Assembly (NCBI GenBank): GCA_030159075.1
Contig: BROG01000812.1
Span: forward strand, 233,919 to 297,918
Source: Atrina japonica
Taxonomy: Eukaryota > Mollusca > Bivalvia > Pterioida > Pinnidae
Direction: 5' to 3'
Length of the DNA: 64,000 nucleotides
The notes below the pieces were generated by a model. That model was not told the origin of the DNA, made no database searches, and saw nothing but the letters and a program-made list of their open reading frames with translations. Positions 50,142 to 61,300 of this stretch are shown here, in pieces. The position numbers and the translations under genes were made by a program. Positions within the stretch are counted from its first letter, which is position 1, and each line of letters begins with the position of its first letter.

Positions 50142-51584
50142 CTGAAAAACACAACATTAAAAGATTATTTACTTCATATACAACCAGCACATTGAAACAC
50201 TTGTGGTGGTCTATTGTCAGAGCATTTGATGGTGTCGATTTCTGGTGTCAGGTTATACTGAAGACTTTAAAAATAATGGTGCTGCCCATCTGTTTGATGG
50301 TTTTTTCCCATATATATTGTAAACGTGTACTATTCATTTAATTACCTATTTCTATTGACAGCCCTCCTTTGAGTCATAATTAAAGTACAAAAAGAAATTC
50401 CTTGTTTTGGGCCCCAGTTGCGTCTCGCACATCAGTTGAAATTGCAATGGTGGAGATGGGGAATTCATAACCAATTACAATAAATGTCAATTACATGCAC
50501 AATGTACATGTAGCATTGTTTAGTGTATCACAGATCATGAGATGAAAAAAAAATGATGGATTCTTAAAGATTGATTATTTATTAACCCAAATTATGAGTA
50601 TTTTTTGCTGATATGTTTTGTGAGAAAAAAATCAATGACTCAAAGGAAGCATGTCAGTTAATCCCTTTCGAGACTCTGTCATGGGTCGTTTTTTTCAAAC
50701 TTATGCTGCATATTACTGTTGATCCAGACAAAACTCAAAACAATCCTACATAATTTTATTTGGGAAAAGTTTTGGCTTCCAGTGACCAACTCATTTCAAA
50801 AGGAATTAAGATAATAAATACATGGCTGGCAGTCAATCAGTAGGTCATCCCTCATTTCCAGATATATTTTTCTTTGAATCCAAGCAAGTTTTTGTTTAAA
50901 ATCCAAAATAGAAACTGAAATATCACCTGTTTATTCTGACAGACACATACTGTTTTTGCCTGTGTTTGAATGTCGGATTATTTATGTCAAAGGCTATAGC
51001 CTGTTCTTTGATTGCTCTTCATGCATTTACGTTCAGAATCAATAACTTCACTTTTCACAGGCTTACATAGAACAATCATAGACTATAAGCTCTTTGTCAG
51101 TTGAGATATATTGATGATCATGTGAAACAAACAAGTCGCCAAATGAAATAACAAAGGCTTTATAAGGGATTCTGGAGGGGGCAACAGCATAAGAAAAAAT
51201 GGTACAGGACAGAATCCCCAAAGGACTATCCTGTCAGGCCTAATTATTTTCCAACATGTTAAATGTACAATGAAATAAAGTATTACCTCAACTTTTCAAT
51301 AGAAATTACAGAATTGTAGGACAAAAGTAAGTGTCCAAAAATGAATTTCACTACATATTCTCAGTAATTCTGCATTTGTTTGATTTTGCCCAATGAATTT
51401 GGTAAACATCCAAAATAAAGGGAAAATGGCATGTTTAACCCAGGAAGTTTGGGTCTACGTTTGATGATATTTTCATTTGTTGACATCCATATTATGGTGT
51501 TTATGCATTTCCTCACAGATCCATTCATTATCTTTGTAATAAACAGAAAAATGACAGTTACTCACAAAGTCAAGATGGGTAATC
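50142..51584. other. Upstream of UBL5 coding region: likely 5' UTR intron
   Basis: The acceptor at 50142 implies that the UBL5 5' non-coding exon lies upstream of it. I could not identify it here. No other gene is seen. Confidence 0.4.
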
Positions 51585-52183
51585 CAAATTACCACAAAGA
51601 CCAAGGATTTACCGAAAAGACCAACTAAGTTACTGAAAAGACCATTAATATCGAATAAAAATATGTCTATATGGTATAATTTCATTATATACATGATATT
51701 ACACAACTTTTGATTTTGAAAACCATTGAAAAAAAGACGTTTTAGATAGTTTGAGTGCCCCTGACTTTGTATGGCCTATAGATATTCCTCCATCATAACG
51801 GGCCCTAATAATTAGAGTACGCTAGAGATCCAGCTATTCAATACTACAAATTTTACATGATTAAAGTGTAAAACCATAAAATATAGGCATACTGCAGTAG
51901 ATGTTATTTGGCCTGCATTTATCTTCATCATGTTTATATTAACGACTTCACTAGTCATAAAAGCACTCATTAGCAGACATCATGTTGAAAACTGAGATAT
52001 TTGAGCAAATTAAATAATTAAAGTACATAATAATGCAACATTTTGTATATATTTCAGTATATTTAGACCTTATCTACCATAAATGACTAAATATTGTCAC
52101 TTTTAATGGTCTTTTCGGTAATGTTTGTGTTCTTTTCGGTAATTCCTTGGTCTTTTCGGTAAATAGCGGTCTTTTCAGTAATG
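51585..52183. mobile_element. Element with inverted 'accgaaaagaccaa' blocks at both ends
   Basis: Left block (51585-51655) carries 'tttaccgaaaagaccaac' and 'actgaaaagaccattaat'; right block (52105-52183) carries the same motifs in reverse order, four copies of 'tcttttcggtaa' or close variants. It directly abuts the 52180 foldback. Confidence 0.6.
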
Positions 52184-52385
52184 GGACTAATTCATGTACC
52201 GCGTGATACCCGATAACGTTTATGCAATACTAGTATCTCCAATGGTGATGGAACGTTAGTCTACGTAATCGTGAAATGACGTTAGCATGGGATATTGTCT
52301 TCTAGTGTCATTCCATCACTAATAGAAACGGTTGTCCCGCACAAACGTTATCGGGTATCACGTGGTACATGAATTAGTCCCATTC
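52180..52385. mobile_element. Foldback MITE with ~42 bp inverted ends
   Basis: Both ends read AATGGGACTAATTCATGTAC inward and continue C(G/A)CGTGATACCCGATAACGTTT, one mismatch in 42 bp. 206 bp in all; could form a near-complete hairpin. Confidence 0.9.
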
Positions 52386-53135
<750 letters not shown>

Positions 53136-53162
53136 AATTCTTCCCCTTTTTACCACTTACAT

Positions 53163-53480
53163 CGATATACAATAACAAAAAGAGGATATACACAGGCATA
53201 AAAAAAATTAAATTATAATATATTTTGTGAAAATTGCTTGATAAACACCAGTTTAGAATTTGTTAACTTTGCAATTTAGTCAATTAAACTTACTATTTGC
53301 AGAGACATATATAATACATGTGTTATACATGTCTCTGCTATTTGTATATGTAAACCACAATGGACCTGACCTTATTTTCACCAAATATATAGGAATGTAA
53401 CAAGATTTGTTTATGCTTGTGCATATATCTTATTTGTTACGTAATTAGTACATCAAGTACAAGTAGTAAAACTAGAAAAA
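53163..53480. mobile_element. Foldback MITE, copy 2
   Basis: Left 'ggatatacacaggcataaa' pairs with right 'tttatgcttgtgcatatatc'; a small inner hairpin, 'gagacatatataatacatg' against 'catgtctctgc', lies near 53300-53335. Same family as 5490-5740. Confidence 0.75.
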
Positions 53481-54903
53481 ATGTCAATAATTTATCTTTA
53501 AAAAAAATAATAATAACGCGTAAACTAAACAAATTTGGATTGAATTGTTGACTTACTTTTTCTAGCGATGATTAATTTACTCTTTGTGCTCGACTGATTG
53601 CTTACGTTTGTAGAGTGTTAGGCACTCAGATATTTGATATCTGTACGTGTCTTTTGCCGTCAACAGGAGTTTGTACCTTTAGTGAAAATTAGTCTTTTGG
53701 CCGATAATCGTGTGTTTGTTCTCCCGAGAGGGATTTTCGGGATGGTATGTTTTCCTGAAATAATCTTATCAAATATGCCATAAAACTAGCATTTAGGCCG
53801 ATTTGGGGTAAAAACCATAAACATTTACAAAAATCACCGAGAATTAGAATACCCGGCTCATGTGCTTCTAATTTTTGTTTCTATTTGCAATAAAGTGATA
53901 GTTATACTACATAAGATAAATTATAACTATCATTTATAAATTCTAGGTTTTTTTCGAAATTGGTGTGGTTTTTTTTTTATCAAAGTCCACTTTGTCACTG
54001 ATTTTTTGTAAAAATATTAAATCCGCGTGTAAATGATGGGTCTCTTTCCCTATCCCTGGAATAGTTTTGCAATATCCATTATCCACCTATTCTGAAACTA
54101 CCGTGATTGTTCATAATGTTTATCACAGATTTGTGAAAAACAAAAACTTGGTTTTTGACTTAAAACATCACATGTGATACACAATTGTTGTTAACTGTAC
54201 CAATATTTATAATTTAAGATATCTGTCACAATTGATTTTGTCACAATTGACTTCGGATGCTGAAAGATGACGCAAAGATAAAATTCTTTTTAAGAATTTT
54301 ATTTTAAAGATCTCAGGTCAAGTCCATGCCTCGGTTAAGCAAGTTTCCGCGACGGACCAATGGAAATATAAATTTTACTTCTATTGTTTAGCTTAATTTT
54401 CAGAACATATTTACTCTGGCCCGCGGGAAGTATCGGCGACGCCCGAGTACGTAAGGTCGTTTTTTACCTTTACGCTAATCCCCTAAAAGCAATTATTGAT
54501 TACTTTTAGCTGTAGACAGGCCGGTTTCGATAATTGACTTTAGGCATTAAAAAAAAAAAATACCAGAGGATTAAGAGCGGATCTCAATGAAAAACGTGTC
54601 ACTTCCCGAGGTACATAATTTATGTAAAAATATTTAAAAGTGTAAAAAATACATAATAAAAATTAAGTTTATTTTATGGTATAAAATTTCTTATATACAA
54701 CCATAACTTTCACTGCATAAAGAGATCACGAATTTCCAGGTATTTTTTGATAAACCTCTAACAGGGTTCATTTTGGTGTATTTTTGAAAAGCTCTCAGAA
54801 ATTTAAAATTGATATGTACATATAAAGAAATATTTTACCTCGACCATTATTTGATCACTTGTAACATCATTTTTTCATAAGACACTTCTATCAAGCACCC
54901 TAA
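53481..54903. other. No gene recognised
   Basis: Single-copy with a GC-richer patch at 54320-54480 ('tggcccgcgggaagtatcgg'). No exon can be supported. Confidence 0.4.
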
Positions 54904-55195
54904 ACCGACCTGGCTCAGTCTGTGGTGCGCTTGACTCTTGATCGTGATCGAGGTCGTGAGTTCGAGTCCAGCCGACGGCAGGTCAGTTTCCTGTCCTTCG
55001 GACTGAGACTGTAAAAACCGAGGTCCCATGTCACAGTAGGTGTCGGCACGTTAAAGAACGCTCACTGCTCAATGACCGTAAATGCCGAGCATAGGCTAAA
55101 ATTTGAAGCCCTTCACCGTCCGGCATTTGGTGACGTCTCCTTATGAGTGAAAGATTCTTGAGTGGGACGTTAAACAACAATAAACAAACAAAAAT
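54904..55195 (+). mobile_element. tRNA-headed SINE, family 2, best-preserved copy
   Basis: Box A 'tggctcagtctgtgg' (54911-54925), box B 'gttcgagtcca' (54959-54970), then 'ggcaggtcagtttcctgtcc' and the end 'gtgggacgttaaacaacaat'. The least diverged of three copies. Confidence 0.85.
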
Positions 55196-56744
55196 CAAGC
55201 GCCTTAGACGTTGTCGATCTTTTTCACGCCTTGCCTCTTAAGTGGGATGCATTTTTTGTTTATCCATTTCAACCCTAGGTATCTAGATCTTTTCTATTCT
55301 TTACACCAGTCTATTATGGTTTGTAGGGTTTAAAGGATTAAAGTATGAAAGTATACCAATGGATATCCGAAACTCAAGTCCATTAGAACACCGGACAAAT
55401 CGGATATAAAACGGTCTCAAAATGAGAAACAATTGCGAATCCCAAACGAAATGGGACCAGGTGCCCGGAAGTAGTCATCGTCTTCTGTTTGTATGCGTTG
55501 AACAAATCGCAAAGTGTTCCATGGGGGGGGGCTAAACCAACTTGAGTTCAAACACACACGGAAACGTCGGGGAAATATTTTGATTTTAAACGCCTTTTTG
55601 TTAACTGTCGCAAATGTTCCATGGAAACCTTTCGAGTTCGATGAAAAAGCACGGTCTTCGGTGAAAGAAATTGATTTTACCGCTAAAATTTTCTCTATTC
55701 GAACAGAAATTCAGTACCGCTATGATGTCCCTTATTTGAAAGGTTTTTTTTTTTTTTTTGTACGTGTGTACGTGATATTAGCCTTGACATAAATTTAAAA
55801 TTGAATACTAGACTGATACCGAAAGTGTTGCCTATCGTTTATGCGAAACTTTGGAGAGGTGACACAAACAGGGCCTACGGAAATGTTGGCGGTTGGGTCA
55901 TGTTCTTCGGGTCCGGAGAGGTCCATTGATGTCTAATGTAGACAAGCCCGGATAGAATAGGTTGACACAATAGAAATACAGGTTAAAGCCAATTAAAGGT
56001 ACCGGTTCAACATATATATTAACAAACATGGGTATGTTATAACCAACCACACAATAAGCGAAATACAGTAAAACGTGTAAGTCACTTCTGTATAAAGGAC
56101 ACCTGCTAATAAGGTCGTTAAAAAATAACCTTTGTATACTTTTTATAATGAATAAACCTCTTTATAAAGACGACCTTTCCCTGTTCCCTTGAGTGATCTT
56201 TGTAGGAAAGTTTGACTGCAAATCTTTGTCCTGTGATATAAACTGATCACGTGATATTTATGTAAAATGATCGTTCGTTTTGCATTCACTTATGTAGTTG
56301 ATCATTTGGAAGATAGTATAAATTTTACATATATTAAAGGGGTATTACTTTCTAAGTAAGGCACGCTGACGGCGAGTAAGTCGAAGTTACCACTTTAATC
56401 GCACAGAATCAATTTCAGGTCGCATAGAATCCATTTCACGACATTTTCTCCCATGGCTCACAGATTGACACGCGCTTTGACGTCACAATACAATTTATGC
56501 TGTAGAGTGTCTGCGGCATCTAGAATGCTGTGCATAATGTCAGATTTCATTGGCGTACATATCTCCAATCTACATGTATTTAAAACATGTTAGGTAAATA
56601 ATACCCTCAAGATAGGGCTAGATTCTATTAATCTATACTAAGTCAAGGCGTCTGTCCAAATACAGTTGATTTTATTCTCCTGGATTATTTTGCATTTTTA
56701 AAAGGGCATTAGCTGTGTTCGCCAAAAAAAAAAAACAATTATTT
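55196..56744. other. No gene; fragment of the GGGGGGCT MITE at 55515-55560
   Basis: 55515-55560 matches one arm of the 56992-57134 element. 56050-56170 holds 'acagtaaaacgtgtaagtc' and 'ataaaggacacctgctaata', a repeat relative. The ORF at 55514-55792 is not supported. Confidence 0.45.
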
Positions 56745-57155
56745 TTTTTCTACTTGTACTTGATGTACAATAACAAATAAGAGCTATACACAGGCTTGCA
56801 GATTTTTATATTCCTGTATATTTTGTGAAAAAAGTCAGGTCCAGTGTGGTATACATATACAAATAGGAAGGTTGAGTTAATCAATTGCAAAGTGAAAAAG
56901 TGCCGAACTGAGTTTCTCAAGCAATTTTCACAACATATATAGGAAAGAATCTTTATGCCTGTGCATATCTTCTTTTTGTAATTGCATAGGCGTCGGAACC
57001 GGGGGTTAGGGGGGCTTAGCCCCCCCCTTTTTTTTTGCAAAGATAGACATAGGTGTTGAAAATTGGGGCGTGTGTGTATTTTAAGTTGGTTTAGCCCCCC
57101 CCCCCCCACTTTCAATTTGCTTCCGGCGCCTATGTATTGCATATCAATCTACGTA
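56745..57155 (-). mobile_element. Foldback MITE, copy 3, split by a second MITE
   Basis: Reverse-complement copy of the 53163 family (shared 'atgcacaggcataaag', 'gttgtgaaaattgcttgag', 'aataacaaataagagctat'). Its last 20 bp reappear after the insertion at 57135. Confidence 0.8.
56992..57134. mobile_element. 143 bp MITE inserted in the foldback MITE
   Basis: Ends 'taggcgtcggaac' and, reversed, 'taggcgccggaag' are inverted repeats; poly(C)/poly(G) blocks 'ggggggcttagcccccccc' lie inside. 'attgcat' repeats at both junctions as a probable target duplication. Confidence 0.8.
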
Positions 57156-57594
57156 GTAAAATGGGATTTTTTTTCTTTGGAAAAAATTACACACCTTCAA
57201 TATCCCTTGAAGATCATATGATGACGTCATTCAGAAGTCCTCAAGTGACAAGGTTATTTAATCTACATTCCGAACTTCTGTTTCACTTTCTCCTCTTATT
57301 AAGTAAAGTTGCGAGTGTCTTTTCTCTTCTTTTTACATCATATACTTAACCAATATCCACTCGGCAACCAAGAACATATCAAATGGTAAACGTCCACGGC
57401 AAAATAAATCAAGTATAATACGATTATCTCCTCATACATCAACTTTCAATTTGACAGACAGACAGATAGATAGATAGATAGATAGACAGACAGACGGGCA
57501 GATAGATAATTAGAATACGTTTGAGTGCGTGAAAATATGACAGACAATTCATGTAAAATATGTTCCCAGAATCGCGGAAATATAACATTGTAAA
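57156..57594. other. Spacer after the metallothionein 3' end
   Basis: Contains a GATA/GACA run (57460-57500). No gene. Confidence 0.5.
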
Positions 57595-57729
57595 CAATTA
57601 TAAATAATCAACATTTTATTATAATACACTTATTTTAACATTATGACAACAAAAATGAATTTCCTGAAGAAATGTTTTGTAGAAATGGTGATCCTTGCTG
57701 TTTAACGTTGGTCTTGTTTACACTTTCAT
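57595..57729 (-). CDS. Metallothionein exon 3: stop codon and 3' UTR
   Basis: A strong acceptor (CCTTTTTTTTCAG) precedes ATGAAAG. Joined to exon 2 it gives CG|A TGA, that is Arg80 and stop. The rest is 3' UTR, ending near 57595 about 20 nt after AATAAA (57615-57620, minus strand). The 3' boundary is inferred. Confidence 0.75.
57615..57620 (-). other. Metallothionein poly(A) signal AATAAA
   Basis: Canonical hexamer on the minus strand about 105 nt after the spliced stop codon. Confidence 0.7.
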
Positions 57730-59843
57730 CTGAAAAAAAAAGGTTATTGATTATTAATTGGGGAAATATTAGAAATTAGATAAAAAATTTGTTTGTAGGT
57801 CACATATTTATCACCGTCTAATATTAAACATTTATGGACCTCTTGGAAGGGTGATATGAAGGTTCGTCTACCTCAAGTAGTCATATTCCCCAGGCTACGC
57901 CCGGAATCGCTATGTTCTTTCCTAGCGTTGGTTCTAACCTTGCAAGGTGGCCGAGTGGTTCGAGCATTGCGCTTTGAACCTTGAAGTATCTCACATCTGG
58001 TCAGCGCAGGTTCGAGCCACATTGGAACCTAAGTTGGTTTTTGTGAGAAAATTTGTCAGTTTACTTGCGGAAGGCCGGTGGTCTCTTCCCGGTTACATTG
58101 TTAGTTGTAATCGGGCTCTCTTCTGGCCGCCACCATATAACTGAAAAATTGTTGAGTGTGGCGTAAAACACCATACAAAATTCAAATTCTAAAATCTTAT
58201 AAGGTTTGCAGGTTAGAACCTTACTGTCGAACAAAATTTAATTTAATTAATTTCAAAAGGAAAATTATATTCTTTATCTATCACGTGACTCAACTCACCG
58301 GCATTTTGTACAAGGACACGTTTCTCCACAGGTGCAGCCATCTCCACAGGAACAGACATCTCCGGAACAGTTGCAGCTGACATTTTTACAGGACGAACAT
58401 TGGCACGTATCGCCACACTTACAATCATCACCACATGTGCATCCCTCGTCAGAGCAGCCACATGATAACCCACAATCACCGCATGAGTTTTCTGCGCATG
58501 TAGAAGTGGTGCCTGAAAATAAAATTAACAATGGCTTTTAAGAGAGATTATTCTGTAGTTTTAGTACCATCAAGGTGTATTTTGGGTTTAGGTAGAGATC
58601 AGAATGACATGGGACACCTGGAACAACTGGTTCGTTTTCAACAGTTTATCAAAATGGTAATGATTTAAAGCCTGTTATGTCCTCACAGACCGACTGAATG
58701 ACCTATATACAGTGTAAAATGGCAACCCTACCGGACCGGCTAAATTACACGGCCAGACGTTCTACCAACGGACCGGATATATAATTTATGTAATGTGCAG
58801 TAAACTGGGTAGATCCACCAAACCAAAGAATCACACAATACAAATGGCAATGCTATCAAAATGGACACCAAAGAGTTGTTTAAAAGGAGTGTGATCACTG
58901 CAAGGACACTAGTTATTTCCATGCCTATTTCTCATGTTCGATAATTTTCGAATTATTCTGTCACATTAATTTAGATGTATATTCTTTTAATTTCTGCAAT
59001 GGTAGGTAAATTGAAATCAATCTTCAATTGTTGTCTCGTATTTACCTTCCATAATAATAATTTATCCAAAAAAAAGCTGTCAGTTTCACTTTTTGATCTC
59101 TCAGGGGTCAGTCATATAAAAAGACAAGCTTTAAGTCATTCTAACAATCGCCCCCGTTTTCTGGTGTAAAGCGATCTCTCTTTTTGATTTACCATGAATT
59201 TTACCAAAAAGTGAGTAAATAAAAAAGAAAATTGGAGCGATGGGAAATCGGTTTTAACATATTAATAGATTGATGAAAAGGGAAAACAAAACAAAAAGAA
59301 TAAAAAATCAAATGGAATAAATCAGTGTTTTATACATGACAAAACTAATTTTGCATACAGATGTACATACCAATTTTATAATATTTTATTCCTGATCGAT
59401 AGTTTTTCTTAATTTATATATGTACATCAAAATCAAAACATTTGAATTAATTTTCCGAATACTCGAAATAAACAAAATCGTGAAAAAGCGACCGGATCCA
59501 GAATTGAATTCGTTCAAATACTTATAATAGTCCGATTCTGATGATCCGCTTACAGTCTTATTATGTTTTAAGTCTAGAGTTGCAGACAAAACTTGTTATA
59601 GCAAAAGCGTAAAAAAGATAAGAATTTCAGGAAAACTGAATTTCATAAATTTTCAATAAAATGGTGAACGGGCGGATCATGAATTGAATGCTTTCAAATA
59701 GTGGTAACCAGCTACAATCACGTTTCGATAAAATTAAATTTGGATTTTTAAATATAAAAATGATTATCAAATAAGTATTTAAATATTTGTATCAAAATAT
59801 GAACAATAATCGTCTTACCTTCTGCAACTTCTAGTGTCGACAT
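57726..59843 (-). CDS. Metallothionein, 80 residues, 21 cysteines, three exons
   Basis: Exons 59819-59843 (25 nt), 58299-58512 (214 nt) and 57726-57729 (last base of Arg80 plus TGA) join to 81 codons. Metallothioneins are cytosolic proteins that bind Zn, Cd and Cu through thiolate clusters. The 21 cysteines fall as 12 (Cys14-Cys50) plus 9 (Cys55-Cys79), linked by KNVS, which matches the molluscan order of a four-metal alpha domain followed by a three-metal beta domain. There are no aromatic residues and no His. Odd points: 12 Asp/Glu against 4 Lys/Arg makes it strongly acidic for the family. The usual bivalve C-terminal signature with CTG and a terminal CxCK is absent; the chain ends CPCTKCR. 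The first nine residues (MSTLEVAEG) precede the first Cys by an unusually long lead. TATA box, MREs and poly(A) signal are all in place, so the gene looks functional. Confidence 0.95.
57938..58190 (+). mobile_element. tRNA-derived SINE (Ser/Leu-like head) in metallothionein intron 2
   Basis: The head has a box A (TGGCCGAGTGGTTCGAG, from 57948) and a box B (GGTTCGAGCC, 58009-58018) of the tRNA-Ser/Leu type. The body ends with 'ccaccatataactgaaaaattg' and 'gtggcgtaaaac'. Other copies lie at 13950-14195 and (tail only) 46047-46175. It lies antisense to the host gene. It is a SINE and not a tRNA gene because the acceptor stem does not close. Confidence 0.8.
58299..58512 (-). CDS. Metallothionein exon 2 (both metal-binding domains)
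   Basis: Carries all 21 cysteines, residues 9-80. The acceptor is ATTTTCAG|GC and the donor CCG|GTGAGT is a near-perfect consensus. If the intron is not removed, the next codons read CGG TGA, giving the same Arg80 and an immediate stop. Confidence 0.95.
58513..59818 (-). other. Metallothionein intron 1
   Basis: A 1306 nt GT-AG intron with AT-rich single-copy sequence. I see no repeat, RNA gene or additional Cys-rich exon in it. Confidence 0.8.
59819..59843 (-). CDS. Metallothionein exon 1 (coding part)
   Basis: Encodes MSTLEVAE and the first base of Gly9; donor G|GTAAGA. The ATG is the first downstream of the TATA box and sits in a favourable context (AAAATG). The 5' UTR would be about 55 nt if transcription starts about 30 bp after the TATA box. 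Confidence 0.93.
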
Positions 59844-59925
59844 TTTGTTGATTGGCGAAATACAGGTTGATCGTAACTCAACAAGTGTCTGTTGTAAGTT
59901 TCACAGATATCCGGCGGAGTTTAAA

Positions 59926-59933
59926 TATTTATA
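59926..59933 (-). promoter_or_regulatory. TATA box of the metallothionein gene
   Basis: TATAAATA on the minus strand, 83 bp upstream of the ATG. Its position relative to the MREs and the start codon fits a classical metallothionein core promoter. Confidence 0.75.
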
Positions 59934-59958
59934 ATTCCCGGAACACCTCATACGTTCC

Positions 59959-59965
59959 GTGTGCA
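59959..59965 (-). promoter_or_regulatory. Metal-response element core TGCACAC
   Basis: Matches the MTF-1 core TGCRCNC on the minus strand, 26 bp upstream of the TATA box. Metal induction through MTF-1 is the expected role, by family knowledge. Confidence 0.65.
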
Positions 59966-60012
59966 AAACTGTGTCCGAGTGGTCAATAAATGTGACTAAC
60001 AGTCTGCATTAC

Positions 60013-60019
60013 GTGCGCA
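60013..60019 (-). promoter_or_regulatory. Metal-response element core TGCGCAC
   Basis: A second TGCRCNC core about 54 bp upstream of the first, same strand. Both cores are followed by a similar stretch containing 'gtggtcaa' on the plus strand (59977-59985 and 60033-60040), which suggests a local duplication of the regulatory block. Confidence 0.65.
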
Positions 60020-60289
60020 AAATATTATCCTTGTGGTCAAACGACAGTCGCGGGAATTTGATGTATGTCCAGTCAACATACGCCCTGAAGAAATTTTGTC
60101 TGTCAGTTTTATAATTATATCGAATGCGATGATTTTATCAAAAATATAAATGTGCTATATACACCCATAAATTGAATAATTAAGAAATAAAACCAATACT
60201 ACCAGAATTTCATATAAAAGCTAACATATATCGCTGATATTACATAATTTTGAATTTTCCATATCTGGACTTCTTTTTTGATGTTTTTG
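60020..60289. other. Upstream region of the metallothionein gene
   Basis: Single-copy AT-rich sequence with no further strong MRE core. Confidence 0.5.
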
Positions 60290-60370
60290 CCCGAACTTTA
60301 TTTAGTTGTTCAAATATTTATTTCCTTATTTCTTCATACTAGCAGATGCACACATACACACATGCACATA

Positions 60371-60406
<36 letters not shown>

Positions 60407-61300
60407 TGTATGACCGCGTGATTTCGTTCTGCATCTGACATTTTAGTAGTAGCCTATATTTGTATTTTCATATAAAACTTTCAGGACATTACATTCAATT
60501 TACATATTTCTTAGTGTCAATGTATCAATAGTAACTATTAATCTCGGTTATTGCTTTGTCGATCCACCTCTATTTGTTAATTAGACTTATACTTAAGTGG
60601 CACCTGTCACAGACTAATCCTGCAGTCTGGACAGGTGAGACATCTTTGTTAGTTAATTGTATTATTGCTCTAAAGGATTAAATATCAATTACGGACTATA
60701 TGATAGATAATACATAAGCGTCCGGAAGCATAATTGAAATATAAACACAAATATTATAAATCCAACAATTAAAATTTAAACACTATACGTGGAGTGTAAA
60801 CGTCTGGGGGCCTCGACCTTTCCCCCCAAAGCTTTTTTCAACAAAGATTGCTAAATTACACTATTCTTCTTTTGTGAAAAAACAGTGTATTAATTTGGGT
60901 CTATGCCAATAGTACTTCTTAATGGAATTGTGTATAAAAAGGACCCCCCCCCCCCCCCCTCATCCCTACCCAATTATGACAAATTCTTTCTGACGCCTAT
61001 TGTATCTAACTTTTTTTTATAATTATACTTGTAACAGTTTATAACAGCTTTAAGTACATTTTCTCTTTTAGTTATTAGTTCGGATTTTAACTTGTACACG
61101 GAACATACGGGTGTGATTTGGGAAAATACTATCCACCTAACCACAAATATTATTATATCACATTTACAAATACGTCTTCATTCACAATATCAAAATTAAC
61201 AGCTATACTAGTGTCAATTTGTATGTTGGAATTTTTTTTACGCTGTCGTAAAGTTTATTTTTTCCCATCTCTCGAGGTTTGCTCCCTAATTAAGCTGTTT
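60290..61300. repeat. Tandem duplication, copy 1
   Basis: Anchors shared with copy 2, in the same order: 'tactgtatgaccgcgtgatt' (60404), 'cacctgtcacagactaatcc' (60601), 'cctcgacctttcccc' (60812), 'ttgtacacggaacatacggg' (61092), 'acgtcttcattcaca' (61169). A TA microsatellite occupies 60377-60404 in this copy only. The ORF at 61118-61417 is not conserved in copy 2. Confidence 0.9.
60601..60637. other. Conserved 37 nt hairpin, copy 1
   Basis: CACCTGTC pairs with GACAGGTG and CAGACT with AGTCTG around an 8 nt loop, with a single bulged A. The second copy at 61500-61536 keeps all pairs but one. Confidence 0.85.

Noticed and set aside
55514..55792. 92-codon ORF starting MFHGGGLNQLE
   Set aside because: Its first part is the arm of a poly(C) MITE that also gives GGGLNQLK at about 57090.
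57943..58020. tRNA-Ser/Leu gene
   Set aside because: Box A and box B are good, but the acceptor stem does not pair and the sequence continues into a repeated SINE body found elsewhere.
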